A stretch of DNA of 42,175 bases, taken from NCBI GenBank assembly GCA_965371805.1, contig CBDUZW010000044.1, positions 1 through 42,175 of the forward strand. The letters run 5' to 3'. How positions within the stretch are numbered: the first letter of the stretch is position 1; each line of letters starts with the position of its first letter. Made by a program: the position numbers and the translations under genes. Positions 26,361 to 34,696 of this stretch are shown in pieces. Source of the stretch: JAOZTV01 sp965371805 (lineage in GTDB: Bacteria > Acidobacteriota > Aminicenantia > UBA2199). The notes below the pieces were generated by a model. The model ran no database searches. It saw only the letters and a list, made by a program, of their open reading frames with translations, and was not told the DNA's origin.

Positions 26361-28451
26361 ATGCAGGACACAAATATAGATAAGTTAAAAGATATATTTA
26401 AAGTAGAAGTTGACGAGCTTATTGATTCTGCAGAAGATGTTTTAATCTCAATTGAAAAGGACAAATCTAATGATGATCTTATGAACGAAATATTTAGAAT
26501 ATTTCATTCAATTAAAGGAAGTGCAGGTGTAGTTGGGTTTCAAGAAATGGCTCATTTTTCACATGGAGTTGAAAATGTACTTGATCGAGTCAGAAATAAA
26601 GAAGTTAGTATAACAAAGGGTTTAATATCACTCATTCTTGACTCTGTTGATATTATAAAAGATTTTGTTCAATTCTATTTCGAAGAAACTGCCTTTAATC
26701 AACAGAAAATTGAGAAAGTAAACAGCTCTTTAAGCAGGTTTATGGGTGTTAATGATCAAAAAAAAGAAAGCCCTGGCAAAGAAAAAATAAAAGTTCATAA
26801 AAAGAATATTAAGTTTTTCGGGATACATATTGAATTAAATATAGATACATTTTATAAAGGCCAGGATCCATTATTATTAATACAGGAGTTATCAGAATTA
26901 GGTGAATTTGAAACTATCAGGGCAAATATATCACAAATTCCTCAATTAGATGAAATTGATCCGTTTAGCAATTATATTTATTACGATATTATTTTAAAAA
27001 CAGATAAACCAATAGAACACATTGAAGATGTCTTTATGTTTGTAATGGATGAAAACAAAATAGGTATTTCCGATATTTCTTCACGATTTGTTGATGGAAT
27101 TGATACTGAATTAGCAGATAAAAGGATTGGTGAACTTCTTGTTGATGAGGGAATTATAGAAGAAGATGAGGTTGAAGAGATCGTTGCTAAACATAAAAAA
27201 ATTGGCGAGGAAATTGTTGAACAAAAAAATGTTCCCCAAGAGGAAGTAGAAAGATTACTGGAGAAAAAGAAAAAAAGTCAAAAAGTGCAAATTGCATCAT
27301 CAATAAGAGTAAGAACAGATAAACTTGATAAATTAATAAATCTTATTGGAGAGATGGTTATTGCTGTAGCGAAAGTAAATCTTACCGCTAAAGAGTCTGA
27401 TGACAAAAAAATCATTCAGAGCACTGTGGAATTGAGCAATATTTCGCGAGATCTTCAGGAACAGATAATGATGGTAAGGATGGTGCCTTTAGAAAGTACC
27501 TTTAAGAGGTTTCACAGAGTAGTGCGGGATCTTTCTAATTCACAGGGAAAGAACATTGAATTGCATATTTCAGGCGAGGATACTGAATTAGATAAAACTA
27601 TGATTGAACAGATAACTGATCCATTAAAACACATGATTAGAAACTCAGCGGACCATGGGGTTGAAATGCCTGAGACAAGACTGGCAAATGGAAAATACGA
27701 AAAAGGGAATATATGGTTGAGAGCGTTTCCAGAAGAAGGTAATGTCGTAATTGAGATTGAAGATGATGGGAAGGGGATTGATTCAGATATTATTTATAAT
27801 AAAGCTTATGAAAATAAATTAATAAAGAAAGGTAGAAAATCCTATACTGATGAAGAAATTTTCTCATTTCTCTTCTTACCCGGGTTTTCTACTGCAGAAA
27901 AAGTTACTGAAATCTCAGGAAGAGGTGTTGGGATGGATGTAGTAAAAAAAAACATTGAATCTTTGAAGGGAAGAATTGAGATAAGCTCAATAAAAGGAAA
28001 GGGAAGTAAGTTTAAAATTAAGATACCATTAACTATTGCTATTATTGATGGGATGCAAATCAGGATTGGTAGCAAAACATATATTCTTCCTTTAGATCAG
28101 ATTGTAGAGACTTTTAAATTTTCTACTCTGGAATTAAAATCTGTAAAAGGAGAATCAGACCTTGTGAATTTAAGAGGAGAGGTCTTTCCGCTTATTAAAC
28201 TTCACCCTTACTTTAAAGAAAGTTTAGAAATCGAAGATCGTGAGAAGGGTATTGTAATTCTTGTTGAAAGTACGTTTAAAAAATTCTGTATATATGTTGA
28301 TGAAATTTTAGGAATAAACCAGGCTGTAATAAAGAATCTCCAAAAAAATTATCAACCGATACCAGGAATAACAGGAGCATCTTTAAATGGTGATGGGTCT
28401 ATATCATTGATTATAGATATCCCAGGGATAGAGAAAATAATGGAAATATAA
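26361..28451 (+). CDS. cheA: Chemotaxis histidine kinase CheA
   Basis: A 696-residue array kinase. The P1 HPt domain has H49 in RIFHSIKGSAG. A P2-position domain (about 145-255) contains the pattern YKGQDPLLLIQELSELGEF. Next is a helical linker (about 258-300) of the RIGELLVDEGIIEEDEV type, then P3 dimerisation, P4 ATPase with N box HMIRNSADHGVE, EDDGKGID and the SGRGVGMDVV loop, and the P5 CheW-like tail. All catalytic boxes are intact. I use ATG 26361, five nucleotides after AGGTGA; a GTG at 26352 overlapping the cheY stop is possible and would add three residues. Likely targets are CheY, CheB and the response regulator at 32711. Confidence 0.95.
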   Translation: MQDTNIDKLKDIFKVEVDELIDSAEDVLISIEKDKSNDDLMNEIFRIFHSIKGSAGVVGFQEMAHFSHGVENVLDRVRNKEVSITKGLISLILDSVDIIKDFVQFYFEETAFNQQKIEKVNSSLSRFMGVNDQKKESPGKEKIKVHKKNIKFFGIHIELNIDTFYKGQDPLLLIQELSELGEFETIRANISQIPQLDEIDPFSNYIYYDIILKTDKPIEHIEDVFMFVMDENKIGISDISSRFVDGIDTELADKRIGELLVDEGIIEEDEVEEIVAKHKKIGEEIVEQKNVPQEEVERLLEKKKKSQKVQIASSIRVRTDKLDKLINLIGEMVIAVAKVNLTAKESDDKKIIQSTVELSNISRDLQEQIMMVRMVPLESTFKRFHRVVRDLSNSQGKNIELHISGEDTELDKTMIEQITDPLKHMIRNSADHGVEMPETRLANGKYEKGNIWLRAFPEEGNVVIEIEDDGKGIDSDIIYNKAYENKLIKKGRKSYTDEEIFSFLFLPGFSTAEKVTEISGRGVGMDVVKKNIESLKGRIEISSIKGKGSKFKIKIPLTIAIIDGMQIRIGSKTYILPLDQIVETFKFSTLELKSVKGESDLVNLRGEVFPLIKLHPYFKESLEIEDREKGIVILVESTFKKFCIYVDEILGINQAVIKNLQKNYQPIPGITGASLNGDGSISLIIDIPGIEKIMEI

Positions 28452-28508
28452 ATGTATATAGATAACTATATTATTTTTTACTATATTTAAGAAGGAGGAA
28501 ATATCTCG

Positions 28509-28970
28509 ATGTCTAATTTAGAAACTAATTCAAAAAAATACATGACGTTTAGTATTGAAGAGATTTATGGAATAGAATTAAAAAAAATTAAAGAAATTAT
28601 CAGGTATCAGGAATTGACAATTGTTCCAGAAACTCCGGATTTCATTTTGGGTGTTTTGAGCCTGAGAGGAACTGCAGTTCCAATAATATGTTTAAGGACA
28701 CTTTTGAAGTTAGATCAGAAAGAAATCAATGAATATTCTGTTATTATTGTAATGGAAGTTTCAGGAAGGTTAATTGGACTTCTTGTTGATAGTGTGTCAG
28801 ATATGATCAGTATAGACGATTCTGAAATAAAAGAACCGATGCAATTTTCGACTAAGAAAAGTAGAAAATTTGTTAGTGGGATGGTTGAAAAGGACAAAAA
28901 ATTTATTATGCTTTTTGCTGTTGACAAACTGTTTTCCAGTGATGAAATAGATTTATTAGATGGGATTTAA
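28509..28970 (+). CDS. cheW: Chemotaxis coupling protein CheW
   Basis: A 153-residue SH3-like coupling protein that links receptors to CheA. Recognisable segments are MTFSIEEIYGIELKKIKEII at the N-terminus, FILGVLSLRGTAVPII in the middle, and LIGLLVDSVSDMISI, followed by FVSGMVEKDKKFIML. The start is set by AAGGAGG at 28492-28498. A second CheW-like domain is in the next gene and a third in the P5 domain of CheA, so the array may have mixed coupling rings. Confidence 0.93.
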   Translation: MSNLETNSKKYMTFSIEEIYGIELKKIKEIIRYQELTIVPETPDFILGVLSLRGTAVPIICLRTLLKLDQKEINEYSVIIVMEVSGRLIGLLVDSVSDMISIDDSEIKEPMQFSTKKSRKFVSGMVEKDKKFIMLFAVDKLFSSDEIDLLDGI

Positions 28971-28982
28971 TAGGAGGATAGC

Positions 28983-30278
28983 ATGGGGGAATTTGAAAAT
29001 TTAATACCAGAATTTATTGAAGAATCTTTAGAGCATTTAAAGAATATTGAAGAGGACATTATTCAGATAGAAAAAGGAGAAGCTGATAAAGAATTGATAA
29101 ACAGTGTTTTTCGAGCAGTGCATTCAGTTAAAGGCGGATCTTCGTTTCTTGGTTTAAAGAATATTGAGAAACTATCCCATAAAATGGAAGATATTTTTAA
29201 TCTAGTACGAAATGATAATTTAGAGTTTACGACATCAATTTCCACTAAAGTATTGACGTCAATAGATAAACTGAAAGAAATGCTTGAAGATTCAGGAGAG
29301 AGTGATAATTTTGATATAAGCATCAATATAAAAGAAATGGAGAGTTTAATTAGTGGTAATCAAGACACTTCAGATTCTCAAGAAATTAGTGTACAAGGCT
29401 TTGGAATTCCTGTCCAGATGAGTAAATATAAATTTGATGGTTATAAAAAAATGGGACAAAAAATTTACCTCCTGAGGATGGAATTCAGTGAAGGGGAAAA
29501 ATATAAAAATATATTAGACTTCTTAAAAGAGGTAAACAAAACCGGAGAGATTATTGAAAGCTCTGTAGATATTGAATTTGTAATGTCCGGAAAGAGCTTT
29601 TCCGGTGATGGAATACCTTTAAGAGTCATATATGCTTCAGTACTTGAGAAAGATCTCGTTGCATTTACATTTGAAATAGACAATGACGATCTGGTAGAAC
29701 TAAAAATAGAAAACATAGTTCCAGAAAAAGTGGAAGTAAAAAAAGAAAAAATAGATGAAAAAAAATCTGAAAGTTCAGCTAAAGAAATATCTAGGCAAAA
29801 AATTATCATTGATGATGATGAGGAAGAAGATGATATTGAAGCAATTGGAGAAGAAAACGAATTCATGACCTTCTTAATTGGAGAAGAGGAATACGGAATA
29901 GGAATAAAACTGATTCAAGAAATTGTAACAATGCAGTCGATAACCGGGGTGCCGGATAGTAAAGAATATACAAAGGGGATAATGAATTTAAGAGGAGATA
30001 TCCTTCCCGTTTATGATTTTAGATTAAAACTTAATTTTGAATCGAGAGAATATGACAGAGAAACAATAATATTAGTAATTAGTCTAGGAGAAAAACGATT
30101 TGGGTTAATTGTTGATAGGATTTCAGAAGTGATTCAGTTAACTAGTAGCCAGATCAAAGATGCTCCTAATATGAAAAATATTCCATCGAATTTTGTGCTT
30201 GGTATAGGACAAAAGGATGATAAATTCATCATATTATTAAAATTAAAAGATATGATAATTGGAAGTGATGCTGCTTAA
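28983..30278 (+). CDS. HPt-CheW hybrid protein (CheA-like without kinase core)
   Basis: A 431-residue protein with an N-terminal HPt domain (about 1-105; phosphoacceptor H47 in AVHSVKGGSSFLGL), a middle domain (about 130-240) and a C-terminal CheW domain (about 293-428, with GIMNLRGDILPVYDF and FGLIVDRISEVI). An acidic linker rich in Lys, Glu and Asp joins the last two. The middle domain has the same place and strand pattern as the P2-position domain of the neighbouring CheA, so the protein looks like a CheA that has lost P3 and P4. It cannot bind ATP; it could sit in the array through CheW and be phosphorylated in trans, acting as phosphate relay or sink. AGGAGG at 28972-28977 sets the start. 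Confidence 0.88.
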   Translation: MGEFENLIPEFIEESLEHLKNIEEDIIQIEKGEADKELINSVFRAVHSVKGGSSFLGLKNIEKLSHKMEDIFNLVRNDNLEFTTSISTKVLTSIDKLKEMLEDSGESDNFDISINIKEMESLISGNQDTSDSQEISVQGFGIPVQMSKYKFDGYKKMGQKIYLLRMEFSEGEKYKNILDFLKEVNKTGEIIESSVDIEFVMSGKSFSGDGIPLRVIYASVLEKDLVAFTFEIDNDDLVELKIENIVPEKVEVKKEKIDEKKSESSAKEISRQKIIIDDDEEEDDIEAIGEENEFMTFLIGEEEYGIGIKLIQEIVTMQSITGVPDSKEYTKGIMNLRGDILPVYDFRLKLNFESREYDRETIILVISLGEKRFGLIVDRISEVIQLTSSQIKDAPNMKNIPSNFVLGIGQKDDKFIILLKLKDMIIGSDAA

Positions 30279-30301
30279 ACCAACATTATAAAAGGAGCTA
30301 T

Positions 30302-31129
30302 TTGAATTTAGAAATGTTTCTAAGCAATGATGATTTTAATACGATAAGAAAAATAGTATTAGATACTACTGGAATTTCTCTATCAAAAAGCAAAAAAGCT
30401 CTCATTGTCACAAGATTATCAAAGCGATTTCTGGAAAAAAATATTTCAGATTTTGGAAAATATATCAACATATTAAAAGATGAACCATCTGAAACTATGA
30501 TATTAATTAATTGTATAACAACGAATCTTACATATTTTTACAGAGAATCTGACCAATTTTCAATTTTAAAATCTTTGATTCTACCTGAATTTATAAAAAA
30601 CTCCGGGGAAAAAAAAACAATCAGGGTTTGGAGTGCAGCTTGTTCCACAGGAGCGGAAGTATATACAATCCTTTTTGAAATTATTGACTTCTTTAATGGT
30701 ATTATTCCAGATAATATTGATGTGAAGATTCTTGGTTCAGACATTGATACTGTAGTTTTATCAAAAGCCAAAATTGGAGCATATACGAGAGAAGAATTAA
30801 GCAAATTGAATGATAATAAGATAAATTATTTTTTTAATAAAAAGAATGACGACCTTTATATAATAAAAGATGAATTTAAAAAGTATGTTGGATTTAGAAA
30901 AATAAATCTAGCTAATGATAAGTTTTCTTTCAAAGGAGCAGTTGATATGATTTTTTGTCGTAATGTAGCAATCTATTTTGATGAATCTACCAAAGATAAA
31001 CTTTATAGTAAATTTTATAATGTTTTAAATGAAGAGGGATATATCTTTTCTGGACAGTCTGAGAATCTATTTAAATGGAGTAGCAAATATAAATTTATTA
31101 CAAAATCAATTTACAAGAAGGTATCATGA
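30302..31129 (+). CDS. cheR: Chemoreceptor glutamate methyltransferase CheR
   Basis: A 275-residue SAM-dependent methyltransferase for chemoreceptor glutamates. The N-terminal helical domain is followed by the TYFYRESDQF segment, the SAM-binding VWSAACSTGAEVYTI, LGSDIDTVVLSKAKIGAY, and DMIFCRNVAIYFD. The start appears to be TTG at 30302, four nucleotides after AAAGGAG (30291-30297); an ATG at 30314 is too far from that site. No pentapeptide-binding extension is obvious. No receptor gene is present in the window, so substrates are encoded elsewhere. Confidence 0.93.
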   Translation: MNLEMFLSNDDFNTIRKIVLDTTGISLSKSKKALIVTRLSKRFLEKNISDFGKYINILKDEPSETMILINCITTNLTYFYRESDQFSILKSLILPEFIKNSGEKKTIRVWSAACSTGAEVYTILFEIIDFFNGIIPDNIDVKILGSDIDTVVLSKAKIGAYTREELSKLNDNKINYFFNKKNDDLYIIKDEFKKYVGFRKINLANDKFSFKGAVDMIFCRNVAIYFDESTKDKLYSKFYNVLNEEGYIFSGQSENLFKWSSKYKFITKSIYKKVS

Positions 31130-31671
31130 AAGATTTGTACATGGAAAATTTTAGGAAAAATGTAAAGATTATTGATGCAGGTGAATTTTATGCTACGAAC
31201 AAAGATGAGGGTATTGCAGCTGTTTTAGGTTCATGTATATCTGTTTGCATTTATGATGAAGATACAGGTGTTGGAGGAATGAATCATTTTTTAATCCCTG
31301 GTGATTTCATTGATGAGGAAATTTTTTTAAGCCCAACAGCAAGATTTGGTATGTATGCAATGGAATTACTACTAGGTGAATTAATAAAATTAGATATAGA
31401 TAGAGGAAAATTAAAAGCTAAAATATTTGGAGGTGCGAATCTGGGAGACAGTAGTTTGAAAATAGGAGAAAATAACATAAAATTCATTAAAACTTTTCTT
31501 AAAATGGAGGGTATTCCTACACAATCTACAGATCTGGGCGGCAAAGTTGCAAGAAAAATATTTTTCTTTCCTAAAACAGGAAGAGTTCTTGTTAAAAAAA
31601 TTAAAACCAAAGAAGAAAAGATTATTGAAATTGAAGATAAATATTTGAAAAAAGTGGAGATACAACTTTAA
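31126..31671 (+). CDS. cheD: Chemoreceptor glutamine deamidase CheD
   Basis: A 181-residue cysteine-type deamidase acting on receptor glutamines. The catalytic pair C37 (LGSCISVCIYD) and H54 (GGMNHFLIP) has the 17-residue spacing seen in Thermotoga CheD. The central AKIFGGANLG segment and the GGKVARKIFFFPKTGRV stretch also fit the family, with a C-terminal charged tail. The start overlaps cheR as ATGA. Presence of CheD argues that classical methyl-accepting receptors feed this array; its usual partner CheC is not seen in the window. Confidence 0.93.
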   Translation: MKDLYMENFRKNVKIIDAGEFYATNKDEGIAAVLGSCISVCIYDEDTGVGGMNHFLIPGDFIDEEIFLSPTARFGMYAMELLLGELIKLDIDRGKLKAKIFGGANLGDSSLKIGENNIKFIKTFLKMEGIPTQSTDLGGKVARKIFFFPKTGRVLVKKIKTKEEKIIEIEDKYLKKVEIQL

Positions 31672-32711
31672 TGAAAAAAATACTTATTGTAGATGATTCG
31701 GTTGTTATCAGGACTTTTTTAAAGGAATTATTTGAGAGTGACCCTGAGTTTGAGGTAATTGGATCTGCTGCTGACCCCTATAAAGCAAGAGTAATCATGA
31801 AGGAAAACTGGCCTGATATAATCACACTTGATGTAGAAATGCCAAGAATGAATGGTATTGAGTTCTTAAAAAAAATAATGAGATCAAGACCAACTCCAGT
31901 AATTATGCTCAGTACATTAACAAAAAAGGGTGCTGGAATCACGCTTGAAGCACTTGAGATAGGTGCAGTTGATTACGTATCAAAACCTTCTGCAGCTACC
32001 TGGGCAGATCTAAATAAGACAAAATCAGAGATACTTCAAAAAGTAAAAAACGCGTCAATATCCAATTTGAAAAAAAGGTCACTTTTTAGTGGGATCAGAC
32101 CCATAATTAAGTCAAAAATAAGTGGAATAAATTTATCAAAAAAAATAGTTTTGATTGGATCATCTACAGGTGGTGTACAAACTCTTACAAATATATTTTC
32201 AAGATTACCAAAGAATGTCCCGGGAATTGTTGTTGTTCAACATATGCCGAAATTCTTTTTGGAATCACTCGCTATACAATTAAATAAAAAAATAGAGCTT
32301 GATGTGAAAATAGCGGAAAATGATACTCCTGTTACTGCAGGGACAATTTTGATAGCTCCAGGAGATGTTCACACAGCTATAATAAAAAAATCTGATCTTT
32401 TCTATATAAAATTCATTGAAGATGATCCTGTAGGTTATCATAGACCTGCTGTTAATATATTATTCGAATCCGCTGCAAAAATTGGTGATCCAAATATTCT
32501 TGGTGTAATTCTGACAGGAATGGGAGAAGATGGAGCAAGAGGAATGGCTATGATGAGAAAATCTACATGCAGAACTCTTGGACAGGATAAGAGTTCATCT
32601 ATTGTATATGGGATGCCTAAAAGAGCTTTTGAAATGGGAGGAGTTGAGATGCAGTATTCTACTACAGATATACCAAGAAAAATAGTTGAATTTGGAGAAG
32701 GTAATTTATAA
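31671..32711 (+). CDS. cheB: Chemotaxis protein-glutamate methylesterase CheB
   Basis: A 346-residue response regulator and methylesterase. The receiver (1-120) has D54 in ITLDVEMPRMNG. The esterase domain (about 155-345) has S165 in IGSSTGG, H191 in VVQHMPKF and D287 in TGMGEDGARG, a complete catalytic triad. It removes receptor methyl groups made by CheR and is activated by CheA. Its start overlaps the cheD stop by one base, and its stop overlaps the next start by one base, so the cluster is tightly coupled. Confidence 0.96.
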   Translation: MKKILIVDDSVVIRTFLKELFESDPEFEVIGSAADPYKARVIMKENWPDIITLDVEMPRMNGIEFLKKIMRSRPTPVIMLSTLTKKGAGITLEALEIGAVDYVSKPSAATWADLNKTKSEILQKVKNASISNLKKRSLFSGIRPIIKSKISGINLSKKIVLIGSSTGGVQTLTNIFSRLPKNVPGIVVVQHMPKFFLESLAIQLNKKIELDVKIAENDTPVTAGTILIAPGDVHTAIIKKSDLFYIKFIEDDPVGYHRPAVNILFESAAKIGDPNILGVILTGMGEDGARGMAMMRKSTCRTLGQDKSSSIVYGMPKRAFEMGGVEMQYSTTDIPRKIVEFGEGNL

Positions 32712-34405
32712 TGCAGTTAAAAGGAAGAATACTTGTTATTGATGATAATTTAGATTTGCTTGAATATCTAAATGATTTTTTTATAATATATAATTATGAA
32801 GTGATACTTGCAGAGACTGGAGCAAGTGGAATTGAAAAATTTGAAGAATATAATCCTGATATTGTGATTACTGATATGAGATTACCAGATATTAGTGGAG
32901 ATCAGGTAATTATAGAGATAAAAAAAAAAAACAAAGATGTTCCGATAATTGTTATAACCGGGTACTCTGATCAGGATTTAATATTAAATGCAATGAAAAA
33001 TGGAGCTGTTGATCTTTTAAAAAAACCTTTTAAACCAAAAGACCTTAAATATTTAATTAATAAGATCGAATCACTTTTTCAAAAAATAAGATTGAAAGTT
33101 ACTATGGATATATTTAAATGGGGGAAAAAATCCTTACAAATAGGTAATGACATTAGTGCAATTCCCTATGTTATTGAGAATGTATTTTCGAATATTTCTC
33201 ATTTACTTGAAAATGATTATTTTGTACGAGTTGGTTTACAGGAAATCTTACTCAATTCAATTGAACATGGAAATCTAAATATCTCTTATGAAGAAAAGCA
33301 ACAAGCTTTAGATGAAGGGAATTATTCTGATTTTTTAAAAGAACGAATGAATAATGACTTATACAAAGACAAAAAAATCAATGTCTGTGTGTTTTCTAAT
33401 AATGAATACTTAAAAATTCAAATAAAAGATGAAGGGAATGGCTTTAATATTAGCAGTATACCTGATCCAAATGATTCAGACAACCTTCTCGGAGAAAGTG
33501 GTAGAGGGGTTATGTTAGCAATGAATTCCTTCAATGAAGTGAATTATAATGAAAAGGGAAATGAAGTTATATTAATTAAATATTCAGAAAAAATTAATGA
33601 AGCAAAAATTGAAAGATTTGAAATGGACAATTTTGATATTTATCAAAAATATCTGGAATTTGAAAAAATTAAAACTGAATATGATTTTGAGTTAGATCTT
33701 GCAGCAGAATTTCAGAATACATTTCTTCCTAAAAAACAATCTTTAAATGAATTTTCAGGAATAAAAAGTGACTATATATTTATTCCTCTAATTAAAGTTT
33801 CAGGTGATTTTATTGATATTAGTAAATTAGATGATGGAATGTATGGGTATTTTATCTCAGATATTTCCGGCCATGGTGTTGCAGCTGCACTAATATCATC
33901 TATGTTAAAGGTCTTTTTTTCATTATATGCAAAAGATGTATTATCACCACAACTTTTATTTAATATGTTAAATAATGAGTTTTATCAATATCTGAATTCC
34001 GGTGAATACTTTACTTCATTTTATGGAATTTATTTCGAAGAAGAAAAAAAATTTGTTTATACAAATGCTAACCACCCACCGCCACTTCTTCTAAAAGCAA
34101 ATAGTGATGAGATTATTGAGTTAAATACAGAAGGTTTTTTTATTGGTATTTTTGAAAATTCTGAATTTGAAGAACAAGAAGTTATCCTTGATATAGGGGA
34201 TAGGGTATTGTTTTATACAGATGGAATTATTGAGGCTAAAGATATTAATAAAAATGAGTTTGGATTTGATAGAGTAATTGAGATTTGTAAAAAAAATAAA
34301 AATAATGATATATCTACTATGATCAGTGAAATTAAAGAGAAAGTTTTTGGCTTTGCTCAAAAAATTGAAGATGATATTTCGATTGCGATTTTTGAAGTAG
34401 AATAA
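32711..34405 (+). CDS. Response regulator with GHKL kinase-like and PP2C (SpoIIE) phosphatase domains
   Basis: A 564-residue protein. Receiver (1-125) with D55 in IVITDMRLPDISG. A GHKL ATPase-like domain (about 155-298) has the N box LQEILLNSIEHGN, IKDEGNGF and the ESGRGVMLAMN lid, resembling RsbW/SpoIIAB. A PP2C/SpoIIE domain (about 325-562) has VSGDFIDI, the metal-binding DISGHGVAAAL, ANHPPP, FYTDGIIEA and DDISIAIF. One polypeptide therefore holds the kinase-like and phosphatase-like halves of a partner switch under a receiver that CheA could phosphorylate. The two STAS proteins at the head of the operon are natural substrates. No sigma factor is adjacent. Catalytic residues look intact, but ATPase function of the middle domain is not certain. 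Confidence 0.92.
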   Translation: MQLKGRILVIDDNLDLLEYLNDFFIIYNYEVILAETGASGIEKFEEYNPDIVITDMRLPDISGDQVIIEIKKKNKDVPIIVITGYSDQDLILNAMKNGAVDLLKKPFKPKDLKYLINKIESLFQKIRLKVTMDIFKWGKKSLQIGNDISAIPYVIENVFSNISHLLENDYFVRVGLQEILLNSIEHGNLNISYEEKQQALDEGNYSDFLKERMNNDLYKDKKINVCVFSNNEYLKIQIKDEGNGFNISSIPDPNDSDNLLGESGRGVMLAMNSFNEVNYNEKGNEVILIKYSEKINEAKIERFEMDNFDIYQKYLEFEKIKTEYDFELDLAAEFQNTFLPKKQSLNEFSGIKSDYIFIPLIKVSGDFIDISKLDDGMYGYFISDISGHGVAAALISSMLKVFFSLYAKDVLSPQLLFNMLNNEFYQYLNSGEYFTSFYGIYFEEEKKFVYTNANHPPPLLLKANSDEIIELNTEGFFIGIFENSEFEEQEVILDIGDRVLFYTDGIIEAKDINKNEFGFDRVIEICKKNKNNDISTMISEIKEKVFGFAQKIEDDISIAIFEVE

Positions 34406-34414
34406 GGAAAATTA

Positions 34415-34696
34415 ATGGATGACTTAAGAATTAACTCAGTAGAGAGAAAAAAACAAGTTTTTATAAGTGTAAATGGAAAGAGGATCGCTGCATATGAAGG
34501 TGAAACTTTAATTTCTGTTTTAATAGCTTCTGGTATTAAAAAAATGAGGAAAAGTTCAGTATTAAATGAACCAAGAGGCGGACTTTGTGGAATGGGAGTT
34601 TGCTATGACTGTCTTATAACTCTTGATGGAGTCCCAAATGTAAGAGCCTGTATGTCATATATCAAAAGTGGAATGGAGATTAATACAAATGAATAG
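34415..34696 (+). CDS. Small [2Fe-2S] ferredoxin-like subunit (Fer2_4, HcnA/SoxA-N type)
   Basis: A 93-residue protein with an N-terminal strand KKQVFISVNGKRIAAYEGET and a [2Fe-2S] cluster loop with cysteines in GGLCGMGVCYDC and a fourth in VRACMSY. This is the small-subunit fold of HcnABC, opine oxidase and D-amino-acid dehydrogenase complexes. It overlaps the next gene by eight nucleotides (ATGAATAG), so the two products very likely form one complex. The substrate is not identifiable from the sequence. Confidence 0.88.
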   Translation: MDDLRINSVERKKQVFISVNGKRIAAYEGETLISVLIASGIKKMRKSSVLNEPRGGLCGMGVCYDCLITLDGVPNVRACMSYIKSGMEINTNE

